Of a DNA stretch of 64,000 nt, positions 27,625 to 36,006 are shown in pieces. Source of the stretch: a bacterium ADurb.Bin243. GTDB lineage: Bacteria > Muiribacteriota > UBA9980. Positions within the stretch are counted from its first letter, which is position 1. Every line of letters begins with the position of its first letter. The notes beneath the pieces were generated by a model. The model was given only the letters and a program-made list of their open reading frames with translations. It searched no databases and was not told the origin of the DNA. Where the stretch lies: assembly GCA_002069765.1 (NCBI GenBank), contig MWBZ01000016.1:1-64000 (forward strand), written 5' to 3'. The position numbers and the translations under genes are program-made.

Positions 27625-27857
27625 TTACCAGCAAGCCATTATTGCTGCGCAGACGCGCGCGTGCGCGCGTCTGCAAATGAGCGAAAGGCAGTGAAGAAAA
27701 TTGAGGCAGTCACCGAAAAGAGCATAAATGAATTGAATTAAAGCCCCGGCAGAAAAGCCGGCATCTCACGTTAATAAAGCGTCAGGCGAATCAGGGGTTG
27801 AAAGGGATTTTAAGGGAAGGGAGGGGCCTTTGGCCTCTCGCCTTCCCTTATCCAAAA
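27625..27857 (+). repeat. dispersed non-coding repeat, copy 1
   Basis: About 230 bases are almost identical to 34623-34853. The unit has a 26-base palindrome with arms GCAGACGCGCGC at 27649-27674, a middle part with CCGGC/GCCGG, a block AATAAAGCGTCAGGCGAATC, and a terminal hairpin (TAAGGGAAGG at 27811-27820 with CCTTCCCTTA at 27841-27850). No frame is conserved between copies. This copy ends about 50 bases before the lutA start codon. Confidence 0.8.
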
Positions 27858-27910
27858 AAAACAAAAGATTTATTTTATTTAAAGAAAAAAAACAAAGGCA
27901 AGAATTTAAA

Positions 27911-28630
27911 GTGAAAGTTTCTCTATATGTTCCGTGCATTATCAATCATTTGATGCCGGAGAGCGCATATTCAATAATCAATATATTTAAAAAATGCGGG
28001 ATTGATTTTTCTGTCGAGGAAAAGCAATTATGCTGCGGCCAGCCCGGTTATAACATGGGATTTTGCGAGCATTCAAAGCCGTTCGCGCGCAAATTTATCG
28101 ATTTATATAAAAGTGTCGATTGCGATTATATAGTAGTGCCTTCGGGTTCGTGCGCGGCGATGATAAAGCACAATTATCCGAAATTATTCCCGGACGAGGA
28201 TTTAAAATGGCTTGAAGGGCGGGTTGTCGAGTTCAACAGGTTCATATATGAGAACAAGCTTTATTTGAAGCTGGATTTGAAATATAAGGGCGCGATTTTT
28301 TATCATAAATCATGCCATCTGTTAAACGAGATGCAGATAGACAGGGAGCCGAAGGAGATGCTCGGGTCTATAAAAGGGCTTCGGCTGTTCGAGTCGGAAT
28401 CGCATCAAAACACCTGCTGCGGCTTTGGCGGCGCATTTTCTGCCGCGTTCGACAATATTTCGATAGATATTGGTATTTCAAAGCTCGAGTTTGTGATCGA
28501 CAATAAAATAAATAATATAGTCGCCGGCGACGCCGGCTGTATAATGCATTTAAAGGGCGTAGCGGCGGCGCGCGGCTATAAATTAAACTTTTACTATATA
28601 GCCGATTTTCTCGATTTATGTTCTAATTAG
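27911..28630 (+). CDS. lutA: LutA-type (Fe-S)-binding oxidoreductase subunit
   Basis: The 239-residue protein has two CCG domains: LCCGQPGYN near residue 40 and NTCCGFGGAFS near residue 175, each with upstream Cys residues that bind Fe-S clusters. LutA, LutB and LutC together oxidise L-lactate to pyruvate. I chose the GTG at 27911 (MKVSLYVPC). The longer frame from 27830 begins inside the dispersed repeat and reads Lys-rich nonsense, while 239 residues is the normal LutA length. lutB follows after 5 bases. Confidence 0.88.
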   Translation: MKVSLYVPCIINHLMPESAYSIINIFKKCGIDFSVEEKQLCCGQPGYNMGFCEHSKPFARKFIDLYKSVDCDYIVVPSGSCAAMIKHNYPKLFPDEDLKWLEGRVVEFNRFIYENKLYLKLDLKYKGAIFYHKSCHLLNEMQIDREPKEMLGSIKGLRLFESESHQNTCCGFGGAFSAAFDNISIDIGISKLEFVIDNKINNIVAGDAGCIMHLKGVAAARGYKLNFYYIADFLDLCSN

Positions 28631-28635
28631 TTTTT

Positions 28636-30081
28636 ATGCAGTATTTTGCGGTGACGAAAGAGCAAGGGAAGTATATGAATTTTTTGCGCGGCGGTAAGTC
28701 AGTTATAAATATTTACGATAATGCTGAAAAAGCAATGGCCAATAAGGCGCTTCAGATGAATTTGAAGAAAGCTACGGCCACGGCTATTTTAAAAAGAAAT
28801 GAAGCCGCGGCGATATCGGAAACTTTTGAAAACTCTCGCGATGCGGCTATAAATTCCCGCGACATGTCCATACCCCGGCTTCGGGAATTATTGGACGAAT
28901 TTATCGCAAACGCTGAAAAAAACGGCGTCAGGACTTTCGTCTTCGATGATTACGAAGGCGTGAGAGCGAAGATTGCGCAAATAATAAAATCGCGCGGCGC
29001 CGATTTTATCGTTAAGTCAAAATCGATGCTGACGGAGGAAATCGAGCTTAACGGCTATTTAAAAGAGAACGGAATCGAACCGGTTGAAACCGATCTGGGC
29101 GAATTCATCGTTTCGATCGCGGGTGAAAAGCCTTCGCATTTAACGGCGCCGGCGCTGCACAAATCCAGAAAAGAAATCGCGAAACTATTTAATGAAAAGC
29201 TTGGCATGCCGTATAGCGAGGATGTGGAAGAGCTGTGTTATTTCGCGCGGCGCTATTTGCGTGAAAAATTTATGAACGCGAAAGTGGGCATAACCGGGGC
29301 TAATTTTGCCGTCGCCGATTCGGGTCTTGTAGCCGTTGTAGAAAATGAGGCGAACGCGCGGCTTGCGATTAATCTTCCGAAAACTCACATAGCGGTTTTT
29401 GGAGTTGAAAAGATCGTCGGAAAGTTGACGGAGCTGCCGCATTTTTTGAACGTACTGTCGAAATCGGCCACGGGTCAGCTTTTGAATGCTTACACGTCGG
29501 TTGTGGGCGCGCCCGATGAAAATAAGGAGCGTTTTTTTATAATAGTGACGAAAAAACGGTTTGAAATAGCCGCCGATGAGGTTTTCAGCGAAGCTCTCCG
29601 ATGCGTCAGGTGCGGCGCTTGCCAGAATATCTGTCCTGTATTTCAAAGATTGTCGGGTCATGGTTATGAGTTCACTTACGCCGGTCCTATCGGCACGGTT
29701 CTGGCGCCTTTTTTTCTGGGGTATCGAAAGTGTATGCAATTAATAGACGCGTCGAGTCTTTGCGGGTTTTGCAAAAGTATATGTCCGATGAAAATAAATT
29801 TGCCGGGTCTTATTTTAGAGCACAGGTTCCGCTGCGGGGCCGACCCGGCCGCCGGAAAAACGTTGTACAGGCGCGTGAAGAAAATATTTTCTCTGGGCCA
29901 CTCGCTGGTTATGTCGAATAATTATTTAAGTACGGCAGTAGCGCCGCTGGCGCGGCTTTATTTCGCGGCCGCGCGCAAGATATCAGGTAAAAATTATATT
30001 CCTCTGTGGTCAAGATTTTCGAAAAGAGATTTTATGGGGTTAAGCGGTAAAACTTTTATGGAGCGTTATTTTAAAAAATGA
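28636..30081 (+). CDS. lutB: LutB-type iron-sulfur lactate oxidation subunit
   Basis: The 481-residue protein has an N-terminal LUD domain (with VGITGANFAVADSG and an NLPKTHIAVFG stretch) and a C-terminal ferredoxin-like part with CVRCGACQNICPVF and CGFCKSICP, giving two 4Fe-4S clusters. It is the electron-transfer core of the LutABC complex. The stop overlaps the lutC start by 4 bases. No lactate permease or regulator gene is next to it. Confidence 0.9.
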   Translation: MQYFAVTKEQGKYMNFLRGGKSVINIYDNAEKAMANKALQMNLKKATATAILKRNEAAAISETFENSRDAAINSRDMSIPRLRELLDEFIANAEKNGVRTFVFDDYEGVRAKIAQIIKSRGADFIVKSKSMLTEEIELNGYLKENGIEPVETDLGEFIVSIAGEKPSHLTAPALHKSRKEIAKLFNEKLGMPYSEDVEELCYFARRYLREKFMNAKVGITGANFAVADSGLVAVVENEANARLAINLPKTHIAVFGVEKIVGKLTELPHFLNVLSKSATGQLLNAYTSVVGAPDENKERFFIIVTKKRFEIAADEVFSEALRCVRCGACQNICPVFQRLSGHGYEFTYAGPIGTVLAPFFLGYRKCMQLIDASSLCGFCKSICPMKINLPGLILEHRFRCGADPAAGKTLYRRVKKIFSLGHSLVMSNNYLSTAVAPLARLYFAAARKISGKNYIPLWSRFSKRDFMGLSGKTFMERYFKK

Positions 30082-30668
30082 ACGAAGTTGATATTGAAAA
30101 ATTTAAAACCCGTTTTGCGCATAACGGCGGCGAGACGGTAATATGCGAAAATTATGATTCGGCTGCGGATTGTCTGGCTGTGCTTGCCGGACGGCAAAAA
30201 AGATCAGAAACCGAAGGGGTACGCGGGGTATTGGATTCGCGCCGGCGCGTTTTTTTATCGCGCTCCCTTGAAGGCGGTTTGGCTTTAAAAATAAAAACCG
30301 CGCTGGGAAAGGTTTCTGGTTTAGTTTTTACGGATAAGGTTTCGGACGAGGCGGATATTTGCGTCGCGTCCGCGTCCGTGCTGCTTGTGCAGGACGGGGC
30401 GTTGATAATCGATAGCGGGCGTGTCGCTCATGAAGAGACTCTTTTTGGCGATATATCGGTTTTGGTCGCTGACGAAGAGGTTGTAAATTATGATAACATG
30501 GCGAGGTTTTTCGAGGCTGCGGCCGCGGGAAGATCTTCGGTGCGTCCCGACAAGGCGGTAATTATCGCGGGTCCGTCCAAGACGGCGGATATTGAAAAGC
30601 AGGTCGTTCAGGGAATGCACGGGCCCAGGAAGCTGATTTGTATAGTAATTAAGAATGCTAAGCGTTAA
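30078..30668 (+). CDS. lutC: LutC-type LUD domain protein
   Basis: The 196-residue protein is a LUD-domain subunit: SGLVFTDKVSDEADICVASASVL, then VLVADEEVV and AVIIAGPSKTADIEKQVVQGMHGPR, where the end motif GPSKTADIE is the hallmark of LutC. It overlaps lutB by 4 bases, so the three Lut proteins are made together. It is slightly shorter than average (about 210-240). Confidence 0.85.
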   Translation: MNEVDIEKFKTRFAHNGGETVICENYDSAADCLAVLAGRQKRSETEGVRGVLDSRRRVFLSRSLEGGLALKIKTALGKVSGLVFTDKVSDEADICVASASVLLVQDGALIIDSGRVAHEETLFGDISVLVADEEVVNYDNMARFFEAAAAGRSSVRPDKAVIIAGPSKTADIEKQVVQGMHGPRKLICIVIKNAKR

Positions 30669-30704
30669 TATTATCAAAACGTTATAAATGGGGGGAATTT
30701 TTTT

Positions 30705-31718
30705 ATGAAAAAAACTATAGTCTTATTTATTTTAGTTTTTATGTCGGGTGTTTTAGGAGTTTGGCCTGCGGCTGTCATGGGGGAAAGTGATGCCGGATGG
30801 AAGATCGATTCCGAAATGAAATTTAGTTTCGGCTATCTGCCGCCGGTTAAAAAGACCACACACGGCGCCGAAGGGACTGAAAAAATTGAAAAACCTTCCG
30901 ATATGGGATTTTCGAGTCCTTTTTTGCCGGATATTACCAATATTGCGCTTAAGGATTTTATTGGAATGGGATTTGCGGTACCGGCACCCGAGGATGCTCA
31001 TAAGTATAATTTTTTCATAAAACTGTTTAATTTTCCAGGCTCTTTTAAGCCGGAAAGATCTTCCATGCCTATTATCGAAGGGTATTTTCTTGACAAGCTC
31101 GTTGAAGGCCGAACTATAATTTCTTATGTATCCGATGCGAAGAATCTGGCCGTTAAACTTTGTTACATAGCGAAATCTGACACGGTTTTTACGAAAGAAA
31201 ATCCTTATCCGCATTTGAGCGTTAAGGTACAAGATGAAGCCGTTCAATCCTCGTTTAATGTAAACACAGTTTTTTCATCTTTATACTTGAACCCTCGAGT
31301 TGATGCGGCTGATGAATCGTCTGAAGCCGGGCTTGCGCGGCATAGTGCCGAAGGAGTTTTAGCCTTTCACGGCGAGCTTGTTAAAATGTACGGCGAAAAA
31401 TTAATTCCTATGGCTAATGCCAGCGATGACAAGCATTTATATTTTGGCAAGGCATCTTCGGAAGGGCTTAGCGTTATCAAAATTCCTTTGAAACCGCTCG
31501 TGTTTGAAAATTGGCGTAATCTTCCGATGCCGCAGGGTCCGACCAATATTTTTCTAAGCGGGCTTTTACTTTTGTATAAATACGATTATGTCCTAAAAGA
31601 TGGCGTTAAAGCCGGAGGCGCCGTTTCGGCTTTAGATTCGCCAGAATTTAAGGCTAAATACAAAAAAATATCCGGCCATGTACTGGAGATAGCTTCGGTA
31701 ATTAAAATTAAAAAATAA
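30705..31718 (+). CDS. secreted protein of unknown function
   Basis: The 337-residue protein begins with a signal peptide (Lys-Lys, then a long Ile/Leu/Val core, cleavage likely near residue 26). The mature part is soluble, of mixed composition, without Cys pairs or repeats, and I recognise no domain. GGGGGG precedes the ATG. It follows lutC by 36 bases on the same strand and may be co-transcribed, but nothing shows a role in lactate oxidation. Residues around NFPGSFKPERSSMPIIEGYF suggest a globular exported protein. Confidence 0.7.
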   Translation: MKKTIVLFILVFMSGVLGVWPAAVMGESDAGWKIDSEMKFSFGYLPPVKKTTHGAEGTEKIEKPSDMGFSSPFLPDITNIALKDFIGMGFAVPAPEDAHKYNFFIKLFNFPGSFKPERSSMPIIEGYFLDKLVEGRTIISYVSDAKNLAVKLCYIAKSDTVFTKENPYPHLSVKVQDEAVQSSFNVNTVFSSLYLNPRVDAADESSEAGLARHSAEGVLAFHGELVKMYGEKLIPMANASDDKHLYFGKASSEGLSVIKIPLKPLVFENWRNLPMPQGPTNIFLSGLLLLYKYDYVLKDGVKAGGAVSALDSPEFKAKYKKISGHVLEIASVIKIKK

Positions 31719-31787
31719 TAAAAAATTTCAGGCGAATGGTTCATAAAACAACGTGGTTAAAAAATGTGATTAATAAACGTGATTGAA

Positions 31788-31816
31788 TTGCATTTTAAGT
31801 TATTTTTTGTTAAAAT
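31788..31816 (+). promoter_or_regulatory. probable promoter of the NfnAB fusion gene
   Basis: TTGCAT, 17 bases, TAAAAT. It stands about 37 bases before the ATG at 31853 and after the stop of the secreted protein gene. Confidence 0.55.
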
Positions 31817-31852
31817 ATCGGTTTAATACAAAATAAAGAAAGGACATCTGGA

Positions 31853-34177
31853 ATGTATAAAATTTTAAAAAAGGCAGAACTCAACGAAAACAATATAGAG
31901 ATGGAAATAGCGGCGCCGTTTGTGACGCGTAACGCTATGGCGGGGCAGTTTATAATGTTCCGTCTCGGCGATAAGGGTGAAAGAATACCACTCACCATAT
32001 ACGACTGGTCAAAGGAAAGAGGGTCCATATCCATTATTTTCCAGCCGGTCGGAAAGTCGACAAAAGAGCTGGCGTGCCTTAAAGAGGGGGATTCAATTAA
32101 AGATTTCGTGGGTCCGCTCGGAAAGCCCACCACCATTAAAAAATACGGAACGGTCGTTATGATCGGCGGAGGTCTGGGCATAGCGCCTTTATATCCGCAG
32201 GCCCGCGCTTTTAAAGAAGCCGGCAACCGCGTTATTTCGATCATAGGCGCGCGTACCGACGCGCTTTTAATATTGAAGGAAAAAATGGCCGCCGTGAGCG
32301 ACGAGATATATTACGCCACCAACGACGGTTCGATCGGCGTAAAAGGCATAGTGACGGATGTTCTTAAAGACTTGATAGCGAAAGGCGTTAAGATCGACCA
32401 TGTGGTGGGCATCGGTCCGCTTGTAATGATGCATGCCATTCAGAAGGTGACCAAAGAAAATAATATAGACTATACCGCGAGCCTTAATACCATAATGGTA
32501 GACGGCACCGGCATGTGCGGCGCCTGCCGCGCTTCGGTGGGCGGAAAGACCGTATTTCCGTGCGTGGAAGGCCCGGATGTCAGCGGCAATTTAGTGGATT
32601 TCGACGAGCTGTTGCTCAGGAATAAAAGATTCGAAAAAGAAGAAAAAGACGCTCTCGGCCGCTATGAAAATAACGGCGGCCGCGTTGCGGCGCATAACGA
32701 CAACTGCGTCCACGGCTACGTTAAAGAGTTAAGTGAAAAGGTTAACGGCGCGCATAAAGAGCACGACGAGCCGGGGTCTAAATCCAGCAAAAAAGTCCCG
32801 ATGCGCGAGCAGGCGCCTGATGTGCGCAATAAAAATTTTAACGAAGTGGCGCTCGGCTATAGCGAAGAAGAAGCCATAACTGAGGCTAAGCGCTGCCTTA
32901 ATTGCAGAAAACCAGCCTGCGTGGCGGGCTGCCCGGTAGGCATTAACATTCCTGAGTTCGTTAAATTGATCGAAAAGAAAGAGTTCAAAGCCGCCGCGGA
33001 ATCGATAAAAAGCTACAACAGCCTTCCCGCCGTTTGCGGCCGCGTATGTCCTCAGGAAACGCAGTGCGAAGAAAAATGCATAGTGGGCAAAAAGAACGAG
33101 CCGGTGGCGATCGGGCGTCTGGAACGCTTTATAGCGGACTGGGAACGTGAAAATATCAAGGAAATAAAAATACCGGAAATAAAGCACAACGGCAAAAAAA
33201 TAGCAGTTATCGGCTCCGGCCCGGCCGGACTTACATGCGCGGGAGAACTGGCTAAAATGGGTTACGACGTGACTATTTTCGAAGCGTTTCACGTGGCCGG
33301 CGGCGTGTTGGTTTACGGCATTCCCGAATTCCGTCTGCCGAAAGCGATCGTACAGAAAGAAATCGATTACATCAAAGCGCTCGGCGTGAAGATTGAATTC
33401 AACGTTCTGGCGGGGCGCACTCTTAAGTTTGAAGATTTCATGAAAGACGGTTTTGCGGCTATTTTCGTAGCCACCGGCGCAGGCGCTCCTCAGTTCATGA
33501 ATATACCTGGTGAAAACGCTAACGGCGTGTATTCTTCGAACGAGTTTCTAACGCGCGTCAATTTGATGCGTTCGTATATGTTCCCTAATTTTGATACGCC
33601 GATATTTGCCGGAAAGAAGATAGCGGTCGTCGGCGGCGGCAATACGGCCATGGACTCGGCGCGTACGGCTAAAAGACTTCCGGGCACCGAAAAAGTTTAT
33701 ATCATATACCGCCGTTCGTTCGAAGAAATGCCCGCCCGCCTCGAAGAGCGCTACCACGCGCAGGAAGAAGGCGTGGAATTCGTGATGCTCACAAATCCAG
33801 TGGAAGTAGTTAAAAACGAACGCGGCTACGTGAGCGGCGTTAAATGCATTAAAATGGAGCTGGGCGAACCCGACGCATCTGGCCGCCGTAAACCGGTTCC
33901 AATGGCCGGTTCCGAATATGTGATCGAATGCGACACATTTATAGTGGCCATAGGCACGAGCGCGAATCCAATAATAAGGGAAGCGTCGCCGCCCGATATA
34001 CATGTCAATAAATGGGGCAATATAATCGCCGACCCCGAAACATGCCAGACATCGATTCCTTACGTCTTCGCCGGCGGCGATATCGTAATAGGCTCCGCCA
34101 CGGTAATCGAAGCCATGGGAGCCGGTAAACGCGCAGCCCGGGGCATAGACGAATACGTGAAAGCCGGTAAAGCATAG
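31853..34177 (+). CDS. fused NfnA-NfnB type flavoprotein (ferredoxin-NADP oxidoreductase/SudAB)
   Basis: The 774-residue protein joins two subunits that are normally separate. Residues 1 to about 285 are PyrK/NfnA-like: FAD motif RIPLTIYDW, NAD motif GGGLGIAPLYPQ, and a 2Fe-2S site DGTGMCGACRAS with a further Cys at FPCVEG. A Lys/His-rich linker follows, then an NfnB/GltD-like half from about 320. That half has 4Fe-4S motifs (CLNCRKPACVAGCP, CGRVCPQETQCEEKC), FAD site GSGPAGLTCAGEL and NADPH site GGGNTAMDSA. NfnAB bifurcates electrons between NADPH, ferredoxin and NAD; SudAB reduces sulfur. I cannot tell which reaction applies. Confidence 0.88.
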   Translation: MYKILKKAELNENNIEMEIAAPFVTRNAMAGQFIMFRLGDKGERIPLTIYDWSKERGSISIIFQPVGKSTKELACLKEGDSIKDFVGPLGKPTTIKKYGTVVMIGGGLGIAPLYPQARAFKEAGNRVISIIGARTDALLILKEKMAAVSDEIYYATNDGSIGVKGIVTDVLKDLIAKGVKIDHVVGIGPLVMMHAIQKVTKENNIDYTASLNTIMVDGTGMCGACRASVGGKTVFPCVEGPDVSGNLVDFDELLLRNKRFEKEEKDALGRYENNGGRVAAHNDNCVHGYVKELSEKVNGAHKEHDEPGSKSSKKVPMREQAPDVRNKNFNEVALGYSEEEAITEAKRCLNCRKPACVAGCPVGINIPEFVKLIEKKEFKAAAESIKSYNSLPAVCGRVCPQETQCEEKCIVGKKNEPVAIGRLERFIADWERENIKEIKIPEIKHNGKKIAVIGSGPAGLTCAGELAKMGYDVTIFEAFHVAGGVLVYGIPEFRLPKAIVQKEIDYIKALGVKIEFNVLAGRTLKFEDFMKDGFAAIFVATGAGAPQFMNIPGENANGVYSSNEFLTRVNLMRSYMFPNFDTPIFAGKKIAVVGGGNTAMDSARTAKRLPGTEKVYIIYRRSFEEMPARLEERYHAQEEGVEFVMLTNPVEVVKNERGYVSGVKCIKMELGEPDASGRRKPVPMAGSEYVIECDTFIVAIGTSANPIIREASPPDIHVNKWGNIIADPETCQTSIPYVFAGGDIVIGSATVIEAMGAGKRAARGIDEYVKAGKA

Positions 34178-34259
34178 AGCTGTAAAGCCATGTAACGGCG
34201 GGCGTAGATAACGGATAAAAATTCTAGTTTAATTTAATTTTATTAGGGTATGTCTTTTG

Positions 34260-34302
34260 ATGAGGGGAAAGGAAGAGTTAATAACTCTCTCTTTCCCCTC
34301 AT
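34260..34302 (+). terminator. strong hairpin after the NfnAB gene
   Basis: ATGAGGGGAAAG (34260-34271) pairs perfectly with CTTTCCCCTCAT (34291-34302), and the loop holds a further AGAGTT/AACTCT stem. There is no T-run, so it may be a terminator of the NfnAB transcript or part of the repeat cluster that follows. Confidence 0.45.
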
Positions 34303-34324
34303 TCCACCCCAATCTCTCTCTGAA

Positions 34325-34475
34325 TAGCCTGACGCTTTATCGATAGCCGGCCAGGCTTTTCTTTTCTGCCTTTAATTTTTTGAATAAGTGTTCATATGCT
34401 TTTTGTTTATGCCTGCCGATGTTTTTGGCGGGAGCATACGCTGCGCGTCTGCTCCCGCAGGGTATAATGGCTTTT
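34325..34475 (-). repeat. inverted, degenerate copy of the dispersed repeat
   Basis: Read on the minus strand, this stretch keeps blocks of the repeat at 27625 and 34623 in the same order: GCTGCGCGTCTGC (palindrome region), AAAGGCAGAAAAG, and ATAAAGCGTCAGGC. It also forms its own hairpin, GCGGGAGCA at 34428-34436 with TGCTCCCGC at 34450-34458. The copy is more decayed than the other two. The gap 34476-34622 shows no gene. Confidence 0.5.
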
Positions 34476-34622
34476 AAGCAAATTAACATTATAGTTTATA
34501 GCGAAGCATTTAATATAAAAAGCCTATTATAAAGCTTTTTAATATTTACCAATTTTAAAAATTATTTTTGGCTATATATAAGTTGATTCACCATAGTGAT
34601 TGATATTAAACTATAAAGTCGA

Positions 34623-34853
34623 TTTACCGGCAAGCCATTAATGCTGCGCAGACGCGCGCGTGCGCGCGTCTGCAAATGAGCGAAAGGCAGTGAAGAAATT
34701 TGAGGCAGTCGCTGAAAGTAGCATACCTGGATTAAAGATACTGCAGAAAAGCCGGCATTTAACGCTAATAAAGCGTCAGGCGAATCAGGGGTTGGAAGGG
34801 ATTTTAAGGGAAGGGAGGGGCCTTAGGCCTCTCGCCTTCCCTTATCTAAAAAA
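34623..34853 (+). repeat. dispersed non-coding repeat, copy 2
   Basis: This is the second near-identical copy of the unit at 27625-27857, in the same orientation about 7 kb away. It has the palindrome at 34648-34673 and the terminal hairpin at 34805-34844. Differences are mostly in the middle section (around 34715-34750). It ends just before the rsgA stop codon, so in the minus direction the hairpin would lie behind rsgA. Confidence 0.8.
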
Positions 34854-34864
34854 GCTGTGATCAG

Positions 34865-35956
34865 TTAAAATTTATATCGTGTTTCTTTGCTGTAATTTTT
34901 AATAGCTTTAGCGATTTGCTTCCATTTTTTTTCTTCTTCGCGTTTAAGGCGCGCGTCGTTTCTGATTTCGAAGCGTTCGATTTCGCGGCGCATTTTCTTG
35001 AAATTAACGAGTCGTTTTTCGTCGATTTTGCCGGCGGCCACCGCTTCGTTGACGGCGCAGCCGGGTTCATTTTCATGCCGGCAGTCGCGATAGCGGCAGT
35101 TTTGGGCAGCTTCTTCGATTTCCGTGAACGCGTCGGCGAGGCCGTCGGAGCTTTCGACGAGCTGCAGTTCGCGCATTCCGGGCGTATCTATGACCATTGC
35201 GCCCGATTCAAGTACGAAGAGTTCGCGGTGCGTGGTGGTGTGGCGGCCGCGGTCGTCGAACTCTCTAATGGCGTTTATTTTAAGGGCGTCGCGGCCGAGC
35301 AGGCGGTTTATTATGCTTGACTTTCCGACGCCTGACGAGCCTAAAAACGAAACGCTGACGCCGGGTTTTAGATGTTTCCTTAGCCCGTCGAAGCCGTAGC
35401 CGCTCACGGCGCTGACGGCTATGACGTCGGCGCCGGGGCAGGACGATTCGGCCTGGAGGGTCTTTGACTCTATATCGTCGCACAGGTCGGCCTTGTTAAG
35501 GATTACGACCGGTTTCGCGCCGCTTTCAAAAGCGAGGGTCAGGTATCTTTCGACGCGTCGCAGGTTGAAGTCGGCGTTCAGCGACATGACGATGAAGACC
35601 ACGTCGAGGTTAGCGGCCACTATTTGTTCGTCGCAGTATGAGCCGGCCGCCATTCGTGAAAATTTAGTGCGTCTGGGCAGAAGCTCTTGTATGGTGGCTG
35701 ATCCTTCCGCGGGTCTGGCGGTTATTATGACGAAATCGCCAACTGCGGGAAAGTCCGAGCGTCCGGCGGCGTCGAAGCGGAGCCTGCCGGTAATTTCGGC
35801 CGAAAGCTCGCCGTGTTCGCATAAAACTTTGTACATTCCCTTATGTTCGGCCGAAACGCGCGCGGGTATCTGGCCGTCTTCGGGTTTGAGCGAAGCCATA
35901 TTAGCTTCGAAAAAATCGTTCCATCCTAATTGATCGATAGTATATTTATTATTCAA
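34865..35956 (-). CDS. rsgA: ribosome small-subunit GTPase A
   Basis: The 363-residue protein shows the circularly permuted GTPase order: an OB-fold N-terminus, G4 motif NKADL, G1 motif GSSGVGKSSI, G3 motif DTPGM, and a C-terminal zinc knuckle (CRYRDCRHENEPGCAV). RsgA checks and releases assembly factors on the 30S subunit. The start is a TTG at 35956 preceded by GGGAG. It stands alone between the repeat cluster and the ABC genes. Confidence 0.93.
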   Translation of the reverse strand: MNNKYTIDQLGWNDFFEANMASLKPEDGQIPARVSAEHKGMYKVLCEHGELSAEITGRLRFDAAGRSDFPAVGDFVIITARPAEGSATIQELLPRRTKFSRMAAGSYCDEQIVAANLDVVFIVMSLNADFNLRRVERYLTLAFESGAKPVVILNKADLCDDIESKTLQAESSCPGADVIAVSAVSGYGFDGLRKHLKPGVSVSFLGSSGVGKSSIINRLLGRDALKINAIREFDDRGRHTTTHRELFVLESGAMVIDTPGMRELQLVESSDGLADAFTEIEEAAQNCRYRDCRHENEPGCAVNEAVAAGKIDEKRLVNFKKMRREIERFEIRNDARLKREEEKKWKQIAKAIKNYSKETRYKF

Positions 35957-36006
35957 TGTGAGATTCTCCCTTTATATATGCGTGAAACGCTTGTGTTTTA
36001 TAAAAG

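Noticed and set aside
27649-27674. GC palindrome with arms GCAGACGCGCGC as a possible origin or recombination site.
   Set aside because: It is an internal part of the repeated element; no DnaA boxes, recombinase or partition gene is near.
27830-27910. Upstream extension of lutA by 27 codons.
   Set aside because: The extra codons lie in the dispersed repeat and its A-rich flank and are Lys-rich without family similarity.
34178-34864. tRNA or small stable RNA in the long gap after the NfnAB gene.
   Set aside because: No cloverleaf or CCA-like end was found; the gap is explained by a hairpin and two copies of the dispersed repeat.
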